A stretch of DNA of 64,000 nt from Pseudolysobacter antarcticus (GCF_004168365.1 NZ_CP035704.1:558001-622000), one strand, 5' to 3'. Shown: positions 25,984 to 36,431, numbered from the stretch's first letter. Notes: generated by a model not told the origin, from the sequence alone. Made by a program: numbers and translations.

Positions 25984-26289
25984 ATGCGCAAAACAGGCAA
26001 GTCGATACATCGATCTGAGTTCAAGGTCGCGATCCGGTGTCTCGTCGAGATTCGGGAGAAAGCCGGGATCACGCAAATGGATCTGGCTGCTAAGATCAAG
26101 CGGACGCAGACCTTTGTCAGCGCGGCCGAGCGTGGCATCCGGCGCGTCGATATTGTCCAGCTCCGAGACATCACGCACGCGTGCGGCACGGACCTCGTTG
26201 CCTTTAGCAGGATGCTGGAGGAAGGCATTGCGAGGATGTCGGCGCCCGTTGCCGCGGCTAAGAACCCCCCCCGTAAAGGAACGCGGTAA
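25984..26289 (+). CDS. XRE-family helix-turn-helix regulator
   Basis: This 101-residue protein has an XRE/Cro-type HTH: IRCLVEIREKAGITQMDLAAK, then IKRTQTFVSAAERGIRRVDIVQLRDI, quoted here in its parts. The recognition helix is TQTFVSAAERG. The C-terminal tail is basic. ATG 25984 gives a compact protein; an upstream TTG at 25972 is less likely. The perfect palindrome 44 bases upstream is its likely site. It is probably a repressor of its own gene and the divergent membrane and Kelch genes. Confidence 0.8.
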   Translation: MRKTGKSIHRSEFKVAIRCLVEIREKAGITQMDLAAKIKRTQTFVSAAERGIRRVDIVQLRDITHACGTDLVAFSRMLEEGIARMSAPVAAAKNPPRKGTR

Positions 26290-26525
26290 GCGGCGATACG
26301 GGCGTGGTGCGCGGCGGATGCCCACGCGGCAGTCGGCGACCGTAGCGGTTGACACTGGACATGATGATCTGACCAGCTGGATTCGGCGGAGTCGGTAATC
26401 ATCATCCTTCTTCAAAACGAGGATTAACCCCTTAGCGCCTAGTGGTTGCTGGGCGCTTGTTTTCTCGGGGTTCGCCGCAAAGATAACTTTGAGGTATCGA
26501 GACCAAAGCACGATCGTCGAGCGAA
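26290..26525. other. Gap, no gene seen
   Basis: About 235 bases between the XRE gene and the SEC-C gene. It has an imperfect hairpin with GCGCCTAG...CTGGGCGC near 26436-26457, perhaps a weak terminator. No gene is supported. Confidence 0.3.
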
Positions 26526-28148
26526 ATGGGCGCGAACACTGGAAGGAATAAACCATGCCCCTGTGGCAGCGGACGAAAGTTCAAACGCTGCCACGGCGCG
26601 TTGTCGACTTCATCGAACAGCGAGGCCGCAACTTCAAAAGCGGCCGAGGAATCGGTGGCGAACTCGGCTGCCGCTGAATACCAGCGCGTCAAACAGCAGG
26701 GCAAAGGCCGGCCGATCATTTCAAAATCACTCAAAGGGTGGCGGTTTGTTGCGGTCGGCAGCCGCGTCATGTATGGAAAATGGCCAGCTTTCTCGGATTT
26801 TCTCCTGGATCACCTCAAGTGCACGCTAGGCTTGGCTTGGGGTCAGTCCGAAATGGTCAAAGCGCCAGTCGAACAGCATCCCTTGATCAAGGCGCTGGCG
26901 GCGCTCGATGGCGTCTCTAAGAAGCACCCGCCCGACCCACTTTCTGGCTTGAGGGAGATGCCAGAATACGGTGCTGTGCGCGCTGTCTTTGGACTAGCCT
27001 ACGATCTGTATCTGATCGCCCACCATCTGGATGGGCCAACCGATGGAGAAGCATTCGAGCTCTTGCTGTCGCGCTTGCGCCAGACGCAACAGTTTTTCGG
27101 TGCGCGACATGAAGCTCGGGTGGCCGGAATGCTGCTGCGGTCGGGCTTTATTCTTCAATGGGAGGATGAGGAAAACGATCGCTCCAAGCGGCACGGTGAG
27201 TTCACTGCCACCTTCCCTCCCACCGCGCGATCATTCTGGGTGGAATGTAAGATGCGTCAATCCGACGGGTCGCTGACCTTCACGCACCTTGTCACTGGCG
27301 CACTCAAGAAGGAAACCATGCTGGATCGATTGGTCTTTGTCGAACTCCATCAGGCGACCGCTCCGATTGATCCGCAGACCGGTGGCTGGGTGCCATCGGC
27401 GATCCGCAAACTACGCGAGCTGGAGCAGCAACCCAACTCCGCCGCATTGCCGCCCGCTTATATCATCGTTTCTAACTTTCCGGACTACCACTATTTGGTG
27501 GAAGTGCCTGAGGGGGCAGGTATGGCTTTGGAAGGCTTCAAAACGGACAGCTACCGGTTTGAGTTTGCCCCGTTGCCCGAGATCATCGCCGATCGGGAAG
27601 AGAACCCGGAAATCGAATCGTTATGGCGTTCGATCGAAGAACACGATGCGATCCCCACGACCTTTGACGGCTCCATCCTGGGGATAGACCAGCATAACCG
27701 CCTGCTGATCGGCAATCGCTATGATCTGGGCGTCGACGGGATCGGCATTCTGCGTCAAGCACTGGTCCAGGGTGACAAGGCAATGTGCGTGATGGAGATG
27801 GCCGATGGCACAACGCCATTTTTCCAGTTCGACTTGACGGCTGCCGAAGTGGAAGCTTGGCGTCAGCATCCGGAGACTTTTTTCGGACAGATTGATCGCA
27901 ACCAGTCTCCGCTCACCAATGATCCGGTTGACCTCTATTCATTTTTTGCCGGAGGCTATGCGAACGCGGACCGGGATTTTCTTCTTGGAGAGCTCGCTGG
28001 AGAACCGGACATCGATGCCTTGCGCTGTGCCGATCAAGAGAACGTGGTCAAGCGTTTTGCATTGCGCACGACTGAACAGGCAATACGCATGAGTGGGCCC
28101 AGCCAGGAACCCGTGTGGAAGCAACGCTTGCGGCCGCGCAGAAAATAG
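26526..28148 (+). CDS. SEC-C zinc-motif protein with a possible PD-(D/E)XK core
   Basis: The 540-residue protein starts with a SEC-C motif, NKPCPCGSGRKFKRCHG (Cys11, Cys13, Cys22, His23), which binds zinc and often nucleic acid or ribosomes. After a low-complexity linker comes a helical region, then FGARHEARVAGMLLRSGF, HGEFTATF and SFWVECKMRQ. The order Glu197-Glu225-(Glu240-x-Lys242) resembles a restriction-endonuclease-like core with an ExK motif. The rest has no recognised family. SEC-C fusions to nucleases occur in defence islands. A broken small gene follows at once on the same strand. The nuclease part is inference. Confidence 0.5.
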   Translation: MGANTGRNKPCPCGSGRKFKRCHGALSTSSNSEAATSKAAEESVANSAAAEYQRVKQQGKGRPIISKSLKGWRFVAVGSRVMYGKWPAFSDFLLDHLKCTLGLAWGQSEMVKAPVEQHPLIKALAALDGVSKKHPPDPLSGLREMPEYGAVRAVFGLAYDLYLIAHHLDGPTDGEAFELLLSRLRQTQQFFGARHEARVAGMLLRSGFILQWEDEENDRSKRHGEFTATFPPTARSFWVECKMRQSDGSLTFTHLVTGALKKETMLDRLVFVELHQATAPIDPQTGGWVPSAIRKLRELEQQPNSAALPPAYIIVSNFPDYHYLVEVPEGAGMALEGFKTDSYRFEFAPLPEIIADREENPEIESLWRSIEEHDAIPTTFDGSILGIDQHNRLLIGNRYDLGVDGIGILRQALVQGDKAMCVMEMADGTTPFFQFDLTAAEVEAWRQHPETFFGQIDRNQSPLTNDPVDLYSFFAGGYANADRDFLLGELAGEPDIDALRCADQENVVKRFALRTTEQAIRMSGPSQEPVWKQRLRPRRK

Positions 28149-28157
28149 ACGAGTGAA

Positions 28158-28383
28158 ATGAATCGAACTGAGAAATGGGGGGGGCGATCCGCAAATCGAA
28201 GCGGCGCGGCGCCGTCGCTACAGCAGGCGTCGCATTGAAGTGGATGGCGTGCGTTTAAGTGAACAAGAATCTCGGTTTTTACACAGCGCCCTGATCCAAG
28301 CGATCAAGGTGGACCGTGAGCCGCAGTGGAAGCCGCAGGCGCAGGAGCGAGAAGTCGCAGAGTCACAGCGACGCCTAGGCTAA
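28158..28383 (+). pseudogene. Small gene frameshifted in an eight-G tract
   Basis: ATG 28158 reads MNRTEKWGG and then meets a run of eight G (28177-28184). In the next frame a protein-like sequence continues without a stop: DPQIEAARRRRYSRR, then RIEVDGVRLSEQESRFLHSALI, ending AESQRRLG at 28381. With seven G the two parts join in one 74-residue frame, so the gene is one base out of frame here. It is either inactive, phase-variable by G-tract slippage, or a sequencing error. It follows the SEC-C gene by 9 bases. Confidence 0.5.
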
Positions 28384-29219
28384 GCGGTCGGGCGGCGGCA
28401 GGCCAATAAGAGTTGAATCATGGCGAACATCCGATGGAATAAATAGTCCCAATGCTCGATGCGAGCGAGTGGGATTTGCGTTGTTTCCGAGTGACGGATC
28501 TCAAACCGGTTGCCGATCTGGGTCAAAGCCCGCGCTTCTTCCTCCAGAACCTTTCGAAACTCGACCTCTTGCGCGGCATTCTCTAACAGCATTTGCGCAG
28601 AAACTTTCTTGTCGCCATCCAAGGTCTTCAGACGCTCCCACGCGTCCCATAATGTTTGTGTCGCCTGTTGACGCGTGGCGGGCGCCGGATCCCTAAAACT
28701 GGAACACGCCTTAGCGATCAACGCATCGAGCGTCGCATCCCCGCTGGGCGGAACTCGGCCAAACTGATCGGACAGCAATGTTGGAATGGGGCGCGATTCG
28801 GTAAGTCGGGACACGTCACGCACCAACGGGACGACGATATTCGAAACGAAGGTGGCCACGATCTGCGAGAGTTGACTGGTGTTCGGGAAGTTGTCGTGAA
28901 TGAGGCGCACGAGATCGAGGCGCTTGTCAGCAATGCGCCGGCAAGCCTCGATCTGTGCGGCAACACGCGCACCGCGCTCGGTAGGCCACCGCAGGGATCC
29001 AGACCCGATCATGCCAAGGGGCGGTGTCACGGACGCTGCCCACCAGGCGTCGAAATCGAACGGAGCGAGAACGCTTTGTAAGAAGCCGGCGAGCGGGGCT
29101 GTATCGAGCACCAGGAGGAACCGTTCGACGACGCTGGAGACTCCCTGGAATGGAGTCTGGCGAAGATCGGAGACTATATCCGACAACTCGCGCAGCGCAG
29201 GGTTCAAGATCGCGCTCAT
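28380..29219 (-). CDS. Unknown protein with a putative HEPN motif
   Basis: From ATG 29219 (MSAILNPALRELSDIV) this is a 279-residue helical protein; the frame reaches 29273. The C-terminal part has NRFEIRHSETTQIPLA, giving R-x4-H (Arg238, His243), followed by WDYLFHRMFAMIQLLL. This resembles the C-terminal region of helical AbiJ/HEPN-type abortive-infection proteins. No other domain is recognised. It converges with the small broken gene, overlapping its stop by four bases. A role in phage defence is inference. Confidence 0.45.
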   Translation of the reverse strand: MSAILNPALRELSDIVSDLRQTPFQGVSSVVERFLLVLDTAPLAGFLQSVLAPFDFDAWWAASVTPPLGMIGSGSLRWPTERGARVAAQIEACRRIADKRLDLVRLIHDNFPNTSQLSQIVATFVSNIVVPLVRDVSRLTESRPIPTLLSDQFGRVPPSGDATLDALIAKACSSFRDPAPATRQQATQTLWDAWERLKTLDGDKKVSAQMLLENAAQEVEFRKVLEEEARALTQIGNRFEIRHSETTQIPLARIEHWDYLFHRMFAMIQLLLACRRPTA

Positions 29220-29273
29220 GATCGATGACTCACTCCGTGTCTGGGGGGATGAAGCCATACTGACACGGAACAA

Positions 29274-29871
29274 GAAAGGTCTGCTATGCGCGATGGCGCG
29301 GCCAGAATGGAGCGCGCGCCTTCAACCCTCTTCAACAGACATTATCAGGTTATGCAAATTCGTATGGATCGGCTTCCCCTGCCGATTGGTGCGCCGCGTG
29401 CTCGACCGATGTCGCCACCATTGCCCGGCGTTTCCAAGAGGAGATTGCTGGGATGTCAAAGTAGGGAACACGCGGCGACCAGCGCTGCGGCGAAGCGTCA
29501 AAAAATCGAGCCTCGGGCGTGACGGCATGTCGAGAGAACCTTTTGGCCAGTGCTCACCAGTATTGTGGCCAGGCCTCGCCAGCAGCGCGGCCAGTCGGTG
29601 CCAGCGCCCGCAAGTGGCTATTCTGGCCCAACTGGCCACCAAAACTGGCGAGCACTGGCCGGAACAACGCGAACACTAGGCGCCATGCCGTTTTCGTTCA
29701 AAAGCGATGCGTGATTCTTCTCTCTTTCTTGATGCAGGCGCTGGTGAGCGGCGCGCGGTCGCTGGTGAGCACTGGCCACAGCGCTGGTTGACTGGCCGCC
29801 ACCCAAGCCATTGTTACGTCGCCGTCTTTCACTCCCTCGCCCGGACCCTTTTTGGCCAGTGCTCGCCAGTT
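29274..29871. other. Noncoding stretch holding the repeats
   Basis: About 600 bases without a convincing gene. The only structure seen is the cluster of GGCCAGTGCTC[AG]CCAG repeats, which begins around 29541; the part before that holds nothing recognisable. Confidence 0.4.
29545..29869. repeat. Four 16-base repeats at the istB end
   Basis: GGCCAGTGCTC[AG]CCAG occurs at 29545-29560 (+), 29645-29660 (-), 29762-29777 (-) and 29854-29869 (+), with weaker relatives between. The first pair and last pair are inverted, spanning about 116 bases each. They lie right after the istB stop. Such multiple sites are typical transposase-binding repeats at IS21 ends. There is no matching set beyond istA. Confidence 0.65.
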
Positions 29872-30684
29872 TCATTGGCCAGTTCGGGCAGAACGCCGAT
29901 GTTGTTCGGCGGGTTGCTCTGACAGCGTGACGACACCCTGATCCAGGGCCATCGGATCCGGCGCTCGGCGACGCATCGACGCTCCTGCGAGAGCAATGCG
30001 ATGAGCGACACTCGTCAACCGGTCGAGAATCCCATCCGCGAGCGTCGGATCACCCAGACGGCGATGCCATGCGTCGATCGGGTATTGCGATGCCACGAGC
30101 GTCGAGGCCTTTCCTTCCCGCGTTTCGATCACCCGACGCAACTCCTGAACATCCTCCTGCGACGGACAGTCCACCAGCCAGTCATCAAGGATCAGCAGGC
30201 GCGTGCGCTCCAGGCGAGCGCGCATGTCGATCAGACGACCAGCTTCTTTGGCTGTGTGGAGCGCATCCAACAATGCAGGCAACCGCCAATATGCCAACGA
30301 ACGATTTTTCTTTGCAGCCTCGCGCCCCAACGCGCACGCCAGAAATGTCTTACCAATCCCGGAGGGCCCGGTGATCAGGAGATTGTGTGTGCGGTCCACC
30401 CACGCGCAGCTCGCCAGGCTGTCGATCATCGAACGCTTCAAACCGGTGCGCCCATTCGCTTGCCACAACGCAAGGTCGGCCATTGCAGGACATTTCGCCA
30501 GGCGCAAGAAACGCTCGGCGCGTTCGTCAGCGCGACGAAGACACTCAGCTTTTAAGAGTGACGCCAGGCGATCTTCAAAGGTGCGCTCCTCGCTTGCTGG
30601 ATCGTCGAACTGCGAAAGAAGGCTTGCGGCCATCGCAGGCATTTTCAGGTCGTGAAGGGTCTTCACGAGATCATGGGTTGGCAT
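29872..30684 (-). CDS. istB: IS21-family helper ATPase IstB
   Basis: IstB is the AAA+ helper that selects the target and activates the IstA transposase. From ATG 30684 (MPTHDLVKTLHDLKMPAMAAS) it has 270 residues, the family's length, with Walker A GPSGIGKT (residues 106-113) and Walker B LLILDDW, and ITSQ-like sensor sequence LVASQYPID. The start overlaps the end of the upstream gene (stop at 30671), suggesting coupled translation. The protein appears intact. Confidence 0.92.
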   Translation of the reverse strand: MPTHDLVKTLHDLKMPAMAASLLSQFDDPASEERTFEDRLASLLKAECLRRADERAERFLRLAKCPAMADLALWQANGRTGLKRSMIDSLASCAWVDRTHNLLITGPSGIGKTFLACALGREAAKKNRSLAYWRLPALLDALHTAKEAGRLIDMRARLERTRLLILDDWLVDCPSQEDVQELRRVIETREGKASTLVASQYPIDAWHRRLGDPTLADGILDRLTSVAHRIALAGASMRRRAPDPMALDQGVVTLSEQPAEQHRRSARTGQ

Positions 30685-31201
30685 GGCGGGTTCTCCGATT
30701 AGCGGCATCCTCGGCGACAAGGCGCGCATGAAGGCGACGGCCATCGGAGACGGGTATGGGCGGACTCACCTGTTGCACAAGACTGATCGGTGCGCCGCCA
30801 GCCAGTTGCTGGACCTTTGTCCGAAGGATGAAACACAACCCGATAAGGGTGAGCTCGCTGAGGATCAAAAACACATCCCCGAACTCAGCGGCGCCCATGT
30901 GTTCGGCGACAAGAGGGAGTAAGGATTTGGAGAGGGCTCGTGTCTCCTTGACCAGAGCGCGTTCGTATGTCCGTTCGTCCTTGGTTTTTGCGCGAACCTC
31001 GGGCATCAGATCGATATCGAATGCCCAGCGCATGTCCGGAAGCGACTGAACGACGGATGGGGGCAGGTATTGTTCGTCAACGAGGACATAACAGGTACCG
31101 TCGTCAGAAACATATTGCAACCGACGCGGCGGAGCGGTGTTCATCGGTCCTTGTTCTGTGGGCGATGGGTGGGTCAAGGTAAAAGGATGTTTGGTCGTCA
31201 T
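30671..31201 (-). CDS. Unknown gene between istA and istB
   Basis: A 176-residue protein with no recognised family. Features seen are SDDGTCYVLVDEQYLPPS, a charged segment RAKTKDERTYERALVKE, and a hydrophobic stretch DVFLILSELTLIGLCFIL that could be a membrane segment or a buried helix. The start ATG 31201 has GGAG 8 bases upstream; ATG 31144 with AAGGA is an alternative. It overlaps istB by 14 bases, so it belongs to the same operon. Its upstream region shares a 34-base operator-like block with the istA upstream region. It may be an accessory protein of this transposon. Confidence 0.6.
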   Translation of the reverse strand: MTTKHPFTLTHPSPTEQGPMNTAPPRRLQYVSDDGTCYVLVDEQYLPPSVVQSLPDMRWAFDIDLMPEVRAKTKDERTYERALVKETRALSKSLLPLVAEHMGAAEFGDVFLILSELTLIGLCFILRTKVQQLAGGAPISLVQQVSPPIPVSDGRRLHARLVAEDAANRRTRHANP

Positions 31202-31272
31202 TTGCAGTCTCCGAACGAGTCACCGAGCGTGCGTGCTCGTGCCGATGTCCCACAGCTGCGCGACATGGCTTT

Positions 31273-31306
31273 AACCTGAAGGTGCAAATGCCAACGCTGG
31301 GTGCAA
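31273..31306 (-). promoter_or_regulatory. Operator-like block upstream of the 176-codon gene
   Basis: Read on the minus strand it is TTGCACC, 12 bases, then TTGCACCTTCAGGTT. The same block with the same spacing lies upstream of istA (33123-33156). The two half sites are 19 bases apart, close to two helical turns. Confidence 0.5.
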
Positions 31307-31394
31307 CGCAAACGACCTGCCGACGAGCTAGACGCTCGTCGTGCGTCGCCGGAAGATCGATGGTCGGATGGAATGAAGTGGAACCGCGAACGCC

Positions 31395-32960
31395 TTACGG
31401 AGAAGCCTTGTCCGCGTAGTAGTCGGCACCACGGACATTGGCGTGCATGGCAAACGGATCCGGTGGTACGGATCGTTTGTGCAGACCTGTGCGCAAGATT
31501 GAGCGAATGCTGGTCAACGAGGGTGATCGGATTTCCAAGGCACGCCGCGCCGCGCTTTCCAGCACCTTGTCGCCATGTTCCTCCGCGAGGCGACGCAGGC
31601 TGTCACAGGCCGGCATTCCCAACACAGGCTGTGTGCGTTTGAGTTGATGCCGGACGACATCGCGCAGGTGGGGGCCAATGCGGGTCGCCCACGTGATCAT
31701 CGCCTCGGGTGAGCGCTTTGCATATTCCCGGTGCGCATCGGTCTGATGCTCAGGGAGCGTGCTGTGCTCCCCGGCGCCGGCTTGACGCTCATGCCGTGCG
31801 ACGAGTGTGCGCTTGCTGAACAGCTCGATGTGATCCCGCAATACACGCGCCTCGACCTTGCTTCCAACAAGGGCATGCGGCACCGAATAGAAATGGCCGC
31901 GCACGAGCACATGATAGTCCTGCGGCACGGTTTGTTCTCCGACCCATTCCGCATACACATATCGGCGCGCAGGCAGCGGGCGCATCGCTGGTGCGTCGAT
32001 GGTGTCGAAGCGCTCCTTGCGTGTGCCCGGCATTTTCTTGAAGGGTCGGCCATTGAGATCGTGGACGAGTTCGGCCATGCGGGCGTTCAACTCCTCCAGG
32101 GAATAGAACATCTCGTCACGTAACCGCGCCAGGATCCACCGCTGCGCGATTTGAACGCCCACCTCGGCCTTGGCCTTGTCGCGTGGGCGGTAGGGGCGTG
32201 CGGGAAGGATGGCGATGTCATAGTGATCGGCAAAGTCTCGGTAGTTACGCTGGATCGTAGGATCTGAACCTGTCTTGGTCACGGCACTTTTGAGATTGTC
32301 CGGCACAATGATGTGTGGAACGCGACCAAAGAACTCCAGCATCGCCACATGGGCGTGAATCCAATCCGGAACCTGCTGTGTGCGCGTGCAGGTGGCAAAC
32401 AGGTAGTTCGACGCGCCAAGCACGCCAATGAACACTTCAACTTCCACCTTTTTCTTGGCAACGGGATCAAAAAACGACGCGCGCTGGCCGGAATAGTCCA
32501 CGAATGCGCGTTCGCCCGCACGGTGTTGCTGCCGCATGACCGTCGGCAGGCGTTTGACATACAGCCGATAGTTGGCGGTGAACTGTGGATAGGACAAAGC
32601 GTTCGCGGAATCTTCCTCGCGATACAGCTCCCACAGAAGTTGAAGTGTCGATCCCTTGCGGGACATTTTTTTCTGGATCTCGCCGTAGTTCGGGTTGCGT
32701 CGTTGGGGTGAGCCGCGATTGGCCTGGTTGAATGTCGCACACAGCGCATCGACACCGAGCGCGTTCAAGTCATCGCTGGTGAGGCCTTTGGCTTGCACGA
32801 TGACACGGTATCGTCGCACCGTCGTCTTGGAGATGCCCACCGCGGCGGCAATGTCGCGGTCGGACAGCGCAGTGCTTAAAATCTTGCGCACAGCACCCAC
32901 CAGTTTTTCGGCGTGATCATCCGAATGCGTGGCGGCGCGCGAGCGGTATTTTCGTGGCAT
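31395..32960 (-). CDS. istA: IS21-family transposase IstA
   Basis: IstA is the DDE transposase of IS21 elements. The 521-residue protein has an N-terminal HTH (DRDIAAAVGISKTTVRRYR) and catalytic residues in FVDYSG, IVPDNLKSAV and KAEVGVQIAQRW. The C-terminal part includes HFYSVPHALVG and a basic region. The gene is full length with no stop or frameshift. It is followed by the 176-codon gene rather than directly by istB. Confidence 0.94.
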   Translation of the reverse strand: MPRKYRSRAATHSDDHAEKLVGAVRKILSTALSDRDIAAAVGISKTTVRRYRVIVQAKGLTSDDLNALGVDALCATFNQANRGSPQRRNPNYGEIQKKMSRKGSTLQLLWELYREEDSANALSYPQFTANYRLYVKRLPTVMRQQHRAGERAFVDYSGQRASFFDPVAKKKVEVEVFIGVLGASNYLFATCTRTQQVPDWIHAHVAMLEFFGRVPHIIVPDNLKSAVTKTGSDPTIQRNYRDFADHYDIAILPARPYRPRDKAKAEVGVQIAQRWILARLRDEMFYSLEELNARMAELVHDLNGRPFKKMPGTRKERFDTIDAPAMRPLPARRYVYAEWVGEQTVPQDYHVLVRGHFYSVPHALVGSKVEARVLRDHIELFSKRTLVARHERQAGAGEHSTLPEHQTDAHREYAKRSPEAMITWATRIGPHLRDVVRHQLKRTQPVLGMPACDSLRRLAEEHGDKVLESAARRALEIRSPSLTSIRSILRTGLHKRSVPPDPFAMHANVRGADYYADKASP

Positions 32961-32996
32961 CGATAACCTCTAGTGTCCAATACATGTCAGCGGTGT

Positions 32997-33023
32997 GTTG
33001 CATCGCCGCTATTGCGATGCAAC
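32997..33023. promoter_or_regulatory. Palindrome upstream of istA
   Basis: GTTGCATCGC (32997-33006) and GCGATGCAAC (33014-33023) are exact inverted copies around 7 bases, 37 bases before the istA start. They share TTGCA with the 34-base operator-like block further upstream, so they may bind the same protein. Confidence 0.5.
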
Positions 33024-33122
33024 GCTCAAAAACCGCCTCACCTTAGGCCGGACTCGAATGCGTCAAGCGTCAAAAGTGTGCTGCAACGCACACCCGGAGC
33101 CGGATGAAGGGATGTGCTGACA

Positions 33123-33156
33123 AACCTGAAGGTGCAACGCGTGGGCGTGGGTGCAA
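33123..33156 (-). promoter_or_regulatory. Operator-like block upstream of istA
   Basis: This is the second copy of the block TTGCACC-N12-TTGCACCTTCAGGTT on the minus strand; the first lies upstream of the 176-codon gene. Only the two halves, not the spacer, are alike, as expected for protein-binding sites. Confidence 0.5.
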
Positions 33157-33183
33157 TCTTGGCCCACTACCACGGCAGGCGCA

Positions 33184-33984
33184 CTACATGGGCTTTCGCG
33201 ATCCCTTTTCTTGAGCGGGCGGCATCTCGCGACCGAGGAGCAACGCGCTTAGGCCCGTCTGTTCTTGGTGCATGACGCCATACCAAATGTCGAGCCATGG
33301 CTGGCGATCGGCGATGGACACCCAGGGGAGCCGAACGGCGTCGTTGAGCGACAAGGTATCGAGCCAGCCGCCCTCGCGGAACAGCTGTGTGATCTCGGAG
33401 GCCGTGAACTGGTTGAGGATCGCATGCGCCACGATTGTTCCATCACGATCGCGGAGCACGAGAAGATTAGGTTGCGTCAGATCAGGGATCGCGTTGTAGA
33501 TGGGAAGCGGCGGATCGACCGGGGGCGGCCGCTTTTTCCCCTTCGATGTGCTGGCGGTCCGCTTTTTGTTCCACCAGGTTTCCAGCGCAACACGGTGGTA
33601 AGAATCTTCAGCGCGCGTCCCGCCGTGCCGCTTGGTCTTGGGACCATAGACGGGGCGGTCTGTGACTAAAACTCCCTTCACGGTTTTGGCGTCGACGGCA
33701 GCGTGGCGGAAGGTGCTATCGGAGACGCGTAACCAAACGACGGCTTGCGGCACGCTGATCGCGTCCAAATCCCCGATCGCCTTGCGGAGTTCATCCAGCT
33801 TGGCTTTGCGGATGGCCTCGCGCTGGGCGATCAGGGTGGGGTCTTCTTTCTTTCGGCTGTCCGGATCGGGGCCGGCCAGATCCCGGATCATCGCCTGGCG
33901 GCGCGCAACAGCTTCAGGTGTTGCCCCGCGCAGCGTTTGGGCTGCGGCGGCTTGGTGTGCTTCTGCTGTGCTTTTGGATGGCAT
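33184..33984 (-). CDS. Unknown 266-residue protein
   Basis: The protein is highly charged and helical in its first 90 residues (KSTAEAHQAAAAQTLRGATPE, EAIRKAKLDELRKAIGDL). Next come WLRVSDSTFRHAAVDAKTVKG and a basic linker (TSKGKKRPPP), then a C-terminal globular part (NLLVLRDRDGTIVAHAILNQF). No family is recognised. The start ATG 33984 has a weak upstream ribosome site. It lies upstream of istA on the same strand and may belong to the element's own cargo or to the IS21 unit. It could be a DNA-binding antitoxin or a transfer protein. Confidence 0.5.
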   Translation of the reverse strand: MPSKSTAEAHQAAAAQTLRGATPEAVARRQAMIRDLAGPDPDSRKKEDPTLIAQREAIRKAKLDELRKAIGDLDAISVPQAVVWLRVSDSTFRHAAVDAKTVKGVLVTDRPVYGPKTKRHGGTRAEDSYHRVALETWWNKKRTASTSKGKKRPPPVDPPLPIYNAIPDLTQPNLLVLRDRDGTIVAHAILNQFTASEITQLFREGGWLDTLSLNDAVRLPWVSIADRQPWLDIWYGVMHQEQTGLSALLLGREMPPAQEKGSRKPM

Positions 33985-34303
33985 GGGTTGTTTCTTTGCT
34001 TCCTGGCGATACGGCTAAGCGAGACACCCTCTCATTGTATTCATCATTGCCTTTTAACGGTGATTCTACTTAAAAGAAAAGATGATGCGCGCTTTTACCG
34101 TGCACGCATGACGCATTATATCGGTCGCTCCATGGTATAATGGCCTTGGTGTCTCAGATGCCTCCCGCCCGCCGTGGCAAAGCTGCTCCGCAGCACTGAA
34201 GTTAGGTGATATGTAGTTTTCCTTGAAGTCAAAGACTTGGGATGACGACGGTAGCGGGCGATGTTAAGTCATACCAATTTCTTTCTATTCAGGAGAGTTA
34301 CAT
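33985..34303 (+). promoter_or_regulatory. Noncoding leader of the DUF5623-type gene
   Basis: About 320 bases without a gene. It holds a perfect TATAAT at 34136-34141, with only a poor -35, and a good ribosome site (CAGGAGAG) before the ATG at 34304. No other feature was found. Confidence 0.35.
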
Positions 34304-35067
34304 ATGAACACCATAACACCACGCCATCCGACCAGCCTTAAGGGCATCAAGCACGCCGCCCAACAGCTTAGACGCCGACAGCCCATGAAGCACGCTACGG
34401 CCCTCGACATGGTTGCTAGGCAAGCCGGATTTCAAAGTTATCGGCACGCATTAAATGCGTCGTCGTCAAACGTGGTGCCGGCCAGTCCTCTTCACCCGGC
34501 GCAACCCCAACACATGACCTATGTGACCGCGTATTGGTTCGATAAGCGCACTGGCGCGAGGGGGCGAGAAACCCTCAAGGTAAGCCTTTCAAAGCCGCTT
34601 GCTGCCATCGTCACTCGCTACCAAACTACCTATTGCCGCGGCCTGATGGGATTTTTGCGCCCGAAACCCAATCATTTAAGGCTATCGTTGCGCGAGCTTC
34701 CTCAAAAAGCGGCGCAAGAAGCCATATGCGTCGCTGCTCGCACTTTGGCGTTCATGGATGCGACCGGAATGGTTCCATCCAATAGGGTGAAGATGGCATA
34801 CCCCGGCGGTAACCGACGAGATCTCATTCCCTACATGGATCACGAAAGCATTTGGATAGATCCCGTCACCCTACGGTACCTGGTGGTTGACGAGCCTTAT
34901 GAGGGCCGGCTGATGCGCGAAGACACTTCCAGAATGGATTGGGCCCAAGCCTCTGGCTACGATGTCCGGACGCCTCAGTGGGCAGGCATTCACAACCCAG
35001 GTGAAACCCATGAGATTCGAACGATCTTGTAGTGGTCAACTAATTTCGGACACCCCGCTAGGGCAGT

Positions 35068-36245
<1,178 letters not shown>

Positions 36246-36431
36246 CTATCGAGGTGTCCGTTAGAATTAGACCAGTACATCTTGCATCTCCTCTCCCATC
36301 GGGAGACTGGAGTGCCTTTGGGACCCTTGGTAGATGCTTTGGAGCAACTCCCTTACCCGATCACCCTCGATACTTGGAGCGGAGAATCCGCCCCTGACGG
36401 CCCCTACGTCCCGCCCGCTCCAGATGCTTGA

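Larger units (their letters stand above)
29541..33160 (-). mobile_element. IS21-family element with an extra gene (ends uncertain)
   Basis: istA, a 176-codon gene and istB follow each other on the minus strand. The istB end carries the 16-base repeats and the istA end carries TTGCA-containing repeats, so the outer boundaries are estimated from these. No target-site duplication could be fixed. The extra gene between istA and istB is unusual. Confidence 0.55.

Noticed and set aside
29872-33160. IS21 element taken as a Tn7-like transposon because of the extra gene
   Set aside because: No TnsA, TnsB or TnsD-like gene is present; istA and istB are classical IS21 proteins at full length.
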